Source of the DNA: Chloroflexota bacterium
GTDB lineage: Bacteria > Chloroflexota > Limnocylindria > Limnocylindrales > CSP1-4
Reading direction: 5' to 3'
NCBI GenBank assembly: GCA_027346765.1
Contig: DAIERN010000119.1
Location: forward strand, 1-5,036
DNA: 5,036 bases
Both the position numbers and the translations under genes were made by a program. Positions 1-4,624 of the stretch are shown here, piece by piece (positions within the stretch are counted from its first letter, which is position 1; the number at the start of each line of letters is the position of its first letter). The notes below the pieces were generated by a model. That model ran no database searches and was not told the origin of the DNA. It worked only from the letters and a program-made list of their open reading frames with translations.

Positions 1-366
1 GCCGCTGTGGAACGTGAGCATGTATGGCGTGTGCCCGCGGAGGCACGCCGCCATGGCAAGCGGGGGGACCAAGGTGTGGTAACCCTGGCAGTGCACCAGA
101 TCCCACCGCTCCTGCCTGATGGTCCTATATATGCCCGGCGCCCAGTAGTAATCGCGGTCCTGTGGGTGAGCAGGAACCCGCACCACCGGCACACCGCGCA
201 TCTCGTCGCGCTGGGGCAGCGTGCCGGTCAGGTCCGTCGTCAGGATCGTGACGTCGAAGCCGGCCGCGGCGATGCGCGGCGCCACCTCATAGATGTGCGT
301 CTCTGTGCCGCCCATTACCGGATACGCGTTCGCCGAAACCATGGCGATGCGCGGACGTTCGCGCAA
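1..366 (-). CDS. GT4-family glycosyltransferase, N-terminal part (truncated by window edge)
   Basis: This is the N-terminal half of a GT-B fold glycosyltransferase, which would transfer a sugar from a nucleotide donor to an envelope or secreted glycan acceptor in the cytoplasm or at the inner membrane face. The minus-strand translation reads RIAMVSANAYPVMGGTETH near the start, the GT4 first beta strand with its glycine-rich loop. It continues with HIYEVAPRIAAAGFDVTILTTD (first part of the family pattern), then WDLVHCQGYH and LTFHSG at the window edge. The first ATG (342) would cut into the beta strand RIAM. A TTG at 366 keeps it intact (MRERPRIAMVSA) and is preferred, although no clear Shine-Dalgarno precedes either start. 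About 122 residues are present; full GT4 enzymes usually have 350-420. The gene is divergent from the heptose guanylyltransferase gene, so a role in heptose-containing glycan assembly is possible. Donor and acceptor cannot be read from this portion. Family is confident; substrate is unknown. Confidence 0.88.
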   Translation of the reverse strand, partial: MRERPRIAMVSANAYPVMGGTETHIYEVAPRIAAAGFDVTILTTDLTGTLPQRDEMRGVPVVRVPAHPQDRDYYWAPGIYRTIRQERWDLVHCQGYHTLVPPLAMAACLRGHTPYMLTFHSG

Positions 367-407
367 GGCGTTTAGTCTTGCTTGCCTGTGACGCAGTTGA
401 GCGGCAG
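367..407. promoter_or_regulatory. Short divergent intergenic region between glycosyltransferase and hddC-like gene
   Basis: Only about 41 bp separate the preferred TTG starts of the two divergent genes, so promoters for both must overlap here or lie within the opposite gene. On the plus strand TAGTCT (373-378) fits a TANNNT -10 pattern. It would put transcription start near 385, about 22 bases before the TTG at 408. No matching -35 element was found. The stretch TTGAGCGG (397-404) contains a weak GAG Shine-Dalgarno-like core 5' of the TTG at 408. This is a suggestion from pattern only. Confidence 0.25.
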
Positions 408-1133
408 TTGCACGCCGTCATCCTAGCGGGGGGCCTGGGCACCAGGCTCCGTGACGCGGTCCCCGGCGTGCCCAAACCCATGGCGCCTATCGCTGGCCGG
501 CCCTTCCTGGAGTACCTGCTGTACCAACTGCGCGGCCAGGGCTACCGCGACGTGCTGCTGTGCGTGGGCCATGGCGCGGAGGTGATCCGGCGCCATTTCG
601 CCGACGGCGCGGCGTTGGGCATGCGGCTGGGCTATTCGGTCGAGGCTGAGCCGCTGGGCACTGCGGGCGCGCTGCGTTTGGCGGCTCAATCGCTACACAG
701 TGAGCGCTGGCTGACGCTCAATGGCGACTCGTATTTCGGCATCTCATTCGCGGCCCTCGCGGCGACGCACGATCGAACTGGCGCCGTGGCGACGATCGCC
801 CTGCGGCGGACGCTCCAGCCTGAACGCTACGGCAGCGTCACCCTTGATGGCGACGGGCAGGTCACGAGCTTCATCGAAAAGGCCGCCGGCCAGGCCGGGT
901 CGGGCTTGATGAACGCCGGCGTTTACGTGGTGGACCGCGCGGTGATCGAGCAGATCCCGGCCGGCCGACCGGTGTCGCTCGAGCGCGAGGTCCTGCCGGG
1001 ACTGGTTGGGCGTGGCCTGTTTGGTTCGGAGTTCGATGCGCCCTTCGTGGACATCGGTGTTCCGGACGACTACTTCAGGCTGCTCAGTGAGCCCGCAGCG
1101 GTCCTGGGCAGCACCCTGCCGGGCGAGGCTTAG
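408..1133 (+). CDS. hddC: Nucleotidyltransferase, HddC-like D-glycero-alpha-D-manno-heptose 1-phosphate guanylyltransferase
   Basis: This cytoplasmic enzyme is predicted to transfer GMP from GTP to D-glycero-alpha-D-manno-heptose 1-phosphate, giving GDP-heptose. The 241-residue protein opens with HAVILAGGLGTRLRD, the nucleotide-binding signature of sugar-phosphate nucleotidyltransferases. It then has PKPMAPIAGRPFLEYLL (lysine about residue 23), EPLGTAGALR (81-90), LNGDSYF (104-110, with the metal-binding aspartate), SFIEK (154-158), NAGVYVVD (169-176) and FVDIGVPDDY near 213-222. PKPMAPI and DIGVPDDY fit HddC/WcbM-type enzymes better than RmlA or GalU. The frame is open from a TTG at 378, but the TTG at 408 gives the usual family N-terminus (M-HAVILAGG) with a weak GAG core upstream, so it is preferred. 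The convergent neighbour is gmhA, an earlier step of the same pathway, which supports heptose over mannose or glucose. Activity as a mannose-1-phosphate or other NDP-sugar enzyme cannot be excluded. Confidence 0.85.
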   Translation: MHAVILAGGLGTRLRDAVPGVPKPMAPIAGRPFLEYLLYQLRGQGYRDVLLCVGHGAEVIRRHFADGAALGMRLGYSVEAEPLGTAGALRLAAQSLHSERWLTLNGDSYFGISFAALAATHDRTGAVATIALRRTLQPERYGSVTLDGDGQVTSFIEKAAGQAGSGLMNAGVYVVDRAVIEQIPAGRPVSLEREVLPGLVGRGLFGSEFDAPFVDIGVPDDYFRLLSEPAAVLGSTLPGEA

Positions 1134-1149
1134 GCCAGCGCGAGGCCTA
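1131..1149. repeat. Inverted repeat containing both facing stop codons (possible weak bidirectional hairpin)
   Basis: TAGGCC (1131-1136) and GGCCTA (1144-1149) are perfect 6-base inverted arms around a 7-base loop. The left arm begins with the TAG stop of the hddC-like gene and the right arm ends with the complementary TAG stop of gmhA. The hairpin could slow or end transcription from both sides of the 13-bp convergent gap. It lacks a T tract on either strand, so it is not a classical intrinsic terminator. A direct repeat GCGAGGC (1123-1129 and 1140-1146) overlaps it. Confidence 0.4.
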
Positions 1150-1740
1150 GCCCGACTCCCCGAACAGCGCCGCCTCAACCAGCGCACTCCAGATATGGCC
1201 GATGGCGATGTGCGCCTCCTGGATGCGCGGCGTGACGTCGCTGGGCACGCCCACCCAGTGGTCCACCGCGTCTTTGGCGCGACCGCCTGATGCACCGGTC
1301 ATGGCGACAGTCACCATGCCCAACTGGCGCGCAGCATTGAGACCGGCAAGGACGTTCGCGGCGTTGCCGCTGGTGGAGATGCCCATGGCGATGTCGCCAG
1401 GATGGGCGAAGGCGCGCAGCTGGCGCGCGTAGACCTCCTCGAACGAGTAGTCGTTGCCGATCGCGGTGAGCGCCGAGGTGTTGACCGTCAACGCCTGGGC
1501 GGGCAGCGCCGGCCGCTCCAGGTAGAAGCGGCCAACGAACTCAGCGGCGATGTGCTGCGCGTCGGCCGCACTGCCGCCGTTGCCGAAGAGGAAGAGGCTG
1601 TGGCCCGCCCGGTAGGCGTCGATCAACACCTGGGCGACGGTCAGGCACGCGCCCAGATCGGCCAGGAGCGCTTGCTTGGCGTCGATGCTGGCCTGGAGCT
1701 CCGCGCGGAAGCGGTGCTCGAGGTCGGTCTCGCTGGGCAT
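1147..1740 (-). CDS. gmhA: Sedoheptulose-7-phosphate isomerase (phosphoheptose isomerase)
   Basis: GmhA converts sedoheptulose 7-phosphate to D-glycero-D-manno-heptose 7-phosphate, the first committed step to ADP- or GDP-heptose, in the cytoplasm, usually as a zinc-dependent tetramer. The 197-residue SIS-domain protein matches the family length (E. coli about 192). It shows FGNGGSAADAQHIAAEFVGR (52-71), TSALTAIGNDYSFEEVYARQ (88-107), GISTSGNAANV (120-130) and TPRIQEAHIAIGHIWSALVE (170-189). H63, E67, Q174 and H182 correspond to the metal and catalytic positions of characterised GmhA proteins. The related SIS protein DiaA lacks this full set, so GmhA is preferred. The ATG at 1740 is a natural start, with about 50 residues of helical N-terminus before the phosphosugar loop. 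No Shine-Dalgarno is evident; TACACT lies seven bases upstream, which would fit a leaderless message. The gene converges on the hddC-like gene, so the two pathway genes are not co-transcribed here. Confidence 0.95.
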   Translation of the reverse strand: MPSETDLEHRFRAELQASIDAKQALLADLGACLTVAQVLIDAYRAGHSLFLFGNGGSAADAQHIAAEFVGRFYLERPALPAQALTVNTSALTAIGNDYSFEEVYARQLRAFAHPGDIAMGISTSGNAANVLAGLNAARQLGMVTVAMTGASGGRAKDAVDHWVGVPSDVTPRIQEAHIAIGHIWSALVEAALFGESG

Positions 1741-1747
1741 CGCCGGG

Positions 1748-1753
1748 AGTGTA
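1748..1753 (-). promoter_or_regulatory. Candidate -10 element (TACACT) for a leaderless gmhA transcript
   Basis: On the minus strand TACACT ends seven bases before the gmhA ATG and fits the TANNNT -10 pattern. With the usual spacing, transcription would start at or next to the A of the ATG. That agrees with the absence of any Shine-Dalgarno. No convincing -35 hexamer lies 16-19 bases further upstream. A TANNNT match is common by chance. Confidence 0.3.
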
Positions 1754-1755
1754 CG

Positions 1756-1790
1756 GCGTGCGGCGGCCTCCCAGCGCGTGCGGCGCGCTC
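1756..1790. repeat. Tandem direct repeat with 20-bp period upstream of gmhA
   Basis: GCGTGCGGCG occurs exactly at 1756-1765 and again at 1776-1785. Each copy is followed two bases later by CTC, so 13 of 15 positions agree (1756-1770 and 1776-1790). The 20-bp period equals about two helical turns, which would place two bound proteins on the same face of the DNA, just upstream of the candidate gmhA -10 element. It could equally be low-complexity GC sequence. Confidence 0.35.
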
Positions 1791-1810
1791 AAGCGGCGTT
1801 GAGGGTCCCG

Positions 1811-1849
1811 CATCCCGGATGTGACATTCGGGCTATGTGCGCCGCGCAC
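1811..1849. repeat. Two short palindromes in the divergent gmhA / GGDEF-EAL region
   Basis: CATCC-C-GGATG (1811-1821) and GTGCG-CCG-CGCAC (1837-1849) are perfect 5-base inverted pairs with 1- and 3-base centres. They lie between gmhA and the GGDEF-EAL gene, upstream of a longer inverted repeat. They may be protein-binding half-sites or part of a structured leader. Five-base arms are expected by chance at some frequency in GC-rich DNA. Confidence 0.25.
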
Positions 1850-1855
1850 CATCTC

Positions 1856-1897
1856 TGGGATACCTAACGCCAGCAATCACTCCCAACGGGTATCCCA
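1856..1897. promoter_or_regulatory. Perfect 9-bp inverted repeat just before the GGDEF-EAL start (operator or leader hairpin)
   Basis: TGGGATACC (1856-1864) and GGTATCCCA (1889-1897) are exact inverted copies separated by 24 bases, with arm centres 33 bp apart (about three helical turns). The right arm ends six bases before the GTG start at 1904, so it covers the ribosome-binding or -10 zone; TATCCC sits seven bases upstream of the GTG. A second TCCCA (1881-1885) inside the loop could pair with TGGGA of the left arm as an alternative. A dimeric repressor site or a translation-controlling hairpin are both possible. Confidence 0.45.
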
Positions 1898-1903
1898 CTA
1901 CCA

Positions 1904-3556
1904 GTGCCAATATCGACGCCCCATCGCGATGATCTTCCGTCACCGCCGAGCCCGCTTCGGTTGGTGCGTCTGCGGCTGCGCCTTGCCCTCCTGACGATGG
2001 CCATCATGCCCATGGCCATCTCCATGGCGCTGATCAACGCTGTGCTGAAGCCCATGGAGAGCAACGAGGCGATCTACGTACTCCTCGTGCTGGTCGCGCT
2101 GACGCTGCTCCTGATCGCGCTCACCGTGTGGATGTCACGCCAGGTTCTCCGGCCGGCGGAGGAGCTGGAGCGCTCGCGCTCCGACCTGCGCAGGATGTAC
2201 GAGGTCGCCCGGGCTGATTCGATGCGCGACGCCTTGACCGGCCTGGGCAACCACCGCGCCTTCCAGGAAGAGCTTGATCGCGAGCTGGAGTGGTACCAGC
2301 GCTACAAGGTGCCCGTCGCGCTGCTGCTGATCGACCTGGACGACCTCAAGCTGGTCAACGATTCAGCCGGCCACGCGGCCGGCGACGATCTACTGCGCGA
2401 GATGGGCGCGCTGATTGCGCAGTCGGGCCGGTATGCCGATCGCGCGTTCCGGATTGGTGGCGACGAGTTCGCCATCCTGATGCCGCACACCGACGTCGAC
2501 GGCGCGCTGCATATTGCGCGCCGCCTCCAGGAACGAGCGATGCAGCCGCGGCGCGGCTCACGCCAGATTCCGTTCTCGGGTGGCGTTTCGGCCTGTCCCA
2601 TGCTCGCCACCACGCGTGCGCAGCTGTACGCGCAGGCGGATGCCGCCCTCTATTGGTGCAAGCGCCACGGCCGGGCGTCGATCGACGTCTTCGACCCGGT
2701 GCGTGACCGGGCGGCCAACCAGGAAGCGAGCACCGAGCTTTCCGCCTCGATCGCGAGAGTAGTCACCGACCGAATGATCCGACCCGTGTACCAACCCATC
2801 GTCGACCTGGCCACGGGCCTGGTGATCGGCTTCGAAGGCCTGTCGCGGCCTACCCCCGGATCCGGATTTGCCGATCCGGGCTCGATGTTCAACGCGGCCG
2901 AGGCCGTGGGCCGGACCGTTGAGCTCGACCTGGCGTGCCTGCACGCGGTCATCGCCGGCGCGCGCCAGATGCCGACCGACCAGATGCTCACGATCAACGT
3001 CTCGCCGCGAACCGTGGAGGCGCCGCACTTCTCCGCCGACGCGCTCATGTCGCTGCTGAGTCGCTACGCCATCGCGCCCGAGCGCGTTGTCGTCGAGCTG
3101 ACCGAGCGCGAATCCGTCGAAGACCTCAGCCGCCTTCAGGCCAACCTGGGCGGGCTGCAGCGGCGGGGCCTGCGGGTCGCGGCCGATGACGTCGGCGCGG
3201 GCAATGCTGGGCTGCGGCTGCTGAGCCAGATGCGCTTCGACATCGTCAAGATCGACCTATCGCTCGTCCAGGAAGGCACTGAGCGCGACTCGTCGCGCGC
3301 CGTGCTCCGCTCGCTGCTCGAGCTCGCCGCGCGTTGGCAGGCCTACGTCATCGCCGAGGGCATCGAGACGGCGTCGCAGCTGCGCATGGTGCGCGAGCTG
3401 GGCATCGCCGCCGGCCAGGGCTTCCTGCTGGCGCGGCCCATGCCCGATCCAAACCTGGTCAGCGTGGACCTCGCGGCGCTCGAGGCCGGCGGCCTGGTCC
3501 TGTCGCGCCCCGTGCCGCTGAGCGAGCGTCCCCTCTCCGCGCCGAGCATCAACTAG
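1904..3556 (+). CDS. Membrane-anchored GGDEF-EAL protein (diguanylate cyclase / c-di-GMP phosphodiesterase)
   Basis: This 550-residue protein is predicted to make and/or cleave cyclic di-GMP at the cytoplasmic membrane. After a short basic N-terminus come two hydrophobic helices (about 26-48 and 57-77) joined by a loop of roughly nine residues. A charged, probably helical linker (78-106) follows, with no recognisable sensory domain. The GGDEF domain (about 107-263) has RDALTGLGNHRAF, the metal aspartate region LIDLDDLKLVND (142-153) and RIGGDEFA with intact GGDEF (185-189). An RxxD product-inhibition site (RYAD, 176-179) lies exactly five residues before it. The EAL domain (about 287-525) has EGL at 311-313, N365, E398, DD at 428-429, K449, AEGIE (E485) and QGF (Q505), so every catalytic position appears filled. 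The usual DDFGTGYSSL loop is changed to DDVGAGNAGL. The GTG at 1904 is the only standard start upstream of the first helix apart from TTG/GTG at 1961/1964. No gene is coupled to it. Net direction of activity cannot be predicted. Confidence 0.94.
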   Translation: MPISTPHRDDLPSPPSPLRLVRLRLRLALLTMAIMPMAISMALINAVLKPMESNEAIYVLLVLVALTLLLIALTVWMSRQVLRPAEELERSRSDLRRMYEVARADSMRDALTGLGNHRAFQEELDRELEWYQRYKVPVALLLIDLDDLKLVNDSAGHAAGDDLLREMGALIAQSGRYADRAFRIGGDEFAILMPHTDVDGALHIARRLQERAMQPRRGSRQIPFSGGVSACPMLATTRAQLYAQADAALYWCKRHGRASIDVFDPVRDRAANQEASTELSASIARVVTDRMIRPVYQPIVDLATGLVIGFEGLSRPTPGSGFADPGSMFNAAEAVGRTVELDLACLHAVIAGARQMPTDQMLTINVSPRTVEAPHFSADALMSLLSRYAIAPERVVVELTERESVEDLSRLQANLGGLQRRGLRVAADDVGAGNAGLRLLSQMRFDIVKIDLSLVQEGTERDSSRAVLRSLLELAARWQAYVIAEGIETASQLRMVRELGIAAGQGFLLARPMPDPNLVSVDLAALEAGGLVLSRPVPLSERPLSAPSIN

Positions 3557-3620
3557 CCCCTCGCGGCGACCGTCCACCCCGGACTTCCGACTTCATATCG
3601 GCATCAGGCCACTTTCCTCC

Positions 3621-3638
3621 TGTGCCCTCGGCACATTT
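3621..3638 (+). terminator. Weak candidate terminator after the GGDEF-EAL gene
   Basis: TGTGCC (3621-3626) and GGCACA (3630-3635) form a perfect 6-bp stem with a CTC loop. TTT and then GG follow, about 65 bases after the GGDEF-EAL stop codon. The stem is short and the T run only three bases, so termination would be weak; it may simply be a small hairpin. Confidence 0.3.
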
Positions 3639-3656
3639 GGCCCGGCACTCCCCTGA

Positions 3657-3678
3657 CTTTCGACGTGATCGTCGAAAG
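3657..3678. promoter_or_regulatory. Perfect 9-bp inverted repeat, candidate operator of the HTH gene
   Basis: CTTTCGACG (3657-3665) and CGTCGAAAG (3670-3678) are exact inverted copies around TGAT. The 22-bp near-continuous dyad is the usual size for an HTH dimer site. It lies 91 bp before the HTH gene's ATG and about 100 bp after the GGDEF-EAL stop. No T run follows on either strand, so it is a poor intrinsic terminator and an operator is preferred. Autoregulation by the downstream HTH protein is inference. Confidence 0.45.
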
Positions 3679-3769
3679 CCGTTGGGTAGATCCGCAGGCA
3701 CCGCCCGCAATCTGACGTAGAGGCGCGCATAAGTCACTGACATGGCGCGTCGTGTTGACTTGATACCGG

Positions 3770-4624
3770 ATGTCGCCACGATCCTTCCTCACGCCCGCGC
3801 CGCTTGCCGTACTCGACGCTGAGCGCCGCATGCGTTTCGACCTGGGCCGCAAGCTGCGCGACGTTCGTATGGCGCGGCGCTGGTCGGTGCGCGAGCTGGC
3901 CCGGCGAGCCGGGGTTTCGCCCGATGTCGTTTACTTGATCGAGGCTGGTCACAGCACCTCGACGGAAGCTGCCCTGAGGCTGGCGCACGCCCTCGGCCAG
4001 CGGCTGGAGTACGAACTGACGGATGTCCGCCGCCGTCCGGCCGCACAGGCGAACCTGGGCGTAGACCTCGTTCACTCGGCGATGGGCGAGCTGGAGGCGC
4101 GTCACTTACGGCAGCACGGCGTCCGGACGGGCATTGATGAGCCGTTTCAGCACTTTCAATTCGCGGGCCGCGCCGATGTCGTCGCCTGGGATAGCGCCAG
4201 CAGCGCGTTGCTGCACATCGAGAACAGGACGCGCTTCCCCGATTTCCAGGAGATGGCCGGCGCCTTCAATGCGAAGAGGGCGTACCTCGCCGAATCCATT
4301 GGTGCTCGCCTGGGGATCGGACGGTGGTCGAGCCAGACTCATGTCATTGCCGCACTCTGGACATCGGAGGTCCTGCACGCACTGCGGTTGCGGCCCGAAT
4401 CCTTCCGTTCGCTGTGCCCCGATCCGGCCGAAACAACATTTGCGCGGTGGTGGGACGGCCAGCCGCCGTCGGCCGGAGTGAGCTCGACGCTCGTCGTGCT
4501 CGACCCGCTTGCGTCGGGCAGGCAACGGCAGTTCGTCAGTTTGGCTGAGGCGCTCACGGTTCGGCCGCGCCACCGCGGCTATGCCGACGTTGCCGCGCAG
4601 CTCACCAATAGACTCTCCTCGTGA
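3770..4624 (+). CDS. HTH (XRE-type) protein with PD-(D/E)XK nuclease-like C-terminal region
   Basis: The 284-residue protein has an N-terminal Cro/C1-type helix-turn-helix (about 24-84). It includes LGRKLRDVRMARRWSVRELA, GVSPDVVYLIEAG and EAALRLAHALGQRL, so DNA binding is likely. After a linker comes a region (about 98-250) resembling the endonuclease-like fold often fused to XRE domains in actinobacteria and Chloroflexota: EPFQHFQFAGRADVVAWD (D136), then LLHIENRTRF (E151, R153), then FNAKRAYL (167-173). In active PD-(D/E)XK enzymes the second motif is E-x-K; here it is E-N-R, so catalysis is doubtful and a ligand- or DNA-binding regulatory role is possible. W187-195 onward (SSQTHVIAALWTSE) and STLVVLDPLA look like the remaining beta strands. 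The ATG at 3770 gives the longest frame; the ATG at 3830 would still keep the whole HTH domain. No Shine-Dalgarno is clear. The stop overlaps the next gene's start by four bases. The HTH call is firm; the nuclease-like call is inference. Confidence 0.85.
   Translation: MSPRSFLTPAPLAVLDAERRMRFDLGRKLRDVRMARRWSVRELARRAGVSPDVVYLIEAGHSTSTEAALRLAHALGQRLEYELTDVRRRPAAQANLGVDLVHSAMGELEARHLRQHGVRTGIDEPFQHFQFAGRADVVAWDSASSALLHIENRTRFPDFQEMAGAFNAKRAYLAESIGARLGIGRWSSQTHVIAALWTSEVLHALRLRPESFRSLCPDPAETTFARWWDGQPPSAGVSSTLVVLDPLASGRQRQFVSLAEALTVRPRHRGYADVAAQLTNRLSS

Larger units (their letters stand above)
3557..3769. other. 213-bp intergenic spacer between the GGDEF-EAL and HTH genes
   Basis: No convincing coding potential was seen on either strand. 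The spacer holds a small hairpin (3621-3635) and a perfect 9-bp inverted repeat (3657-3678). CATAAG at 3728-3733 matches four of six -10 consensus positions on the plus strand but lacks a good -35. TTGACT (3755-3760) resembles a -35 element, but no suitable -10 follows at normal spacing and it lies only ten bases before the next ATG. Confidence 0.6.

Noticed and set aside
7..375. Plus-strand open frame of 122 codons
   Set aside because: It is the complement of the GT4 glycosyltransferase; its arginine- and histidine-rich translation matches no family while the minus strand gives clear GT4 motifs.
744..1295. Minus-strand open frame of 183 codons spanning the hddC-gmhA junction
   Set aside because: It crosses two well supported genes and has a low-complexity, arginine-rich translation typical of a shadow frame in GC-rich DNA.
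1799..1827. TTGAGG / 17 bp / TGACAT as a promoter for the GGDEF-EAL gene
   Set aside because: The -35 is acceptable but the -10 matches only three of six consensus positions; too weak to annotate.
1811..1903. Cyclic di-GMP riboswitch upstream of the GGDEF-EAL gene
   Set aside because: Paired segments exist, but the conserved GEMM core sequences and tetraloop/receptor were not found.
2855..2880. Inverted repeat CCCGGATC / GATCCGGG within the GGDEF-EAL gene
   Set aside because: It lies in coding sequence for a proline- and glycine-rich stretch (PTPGSGFADPGS), where GC-rich codons readily create such palindromes; nothing else suggests a site.
3755..3760. TTGACT as a -35 element for the HTH gene
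   Set aside because: No acceptable -10 follows at 16-19 bp, and the transcript would start inside the coding region unless the ATG at 3830 is the true start.
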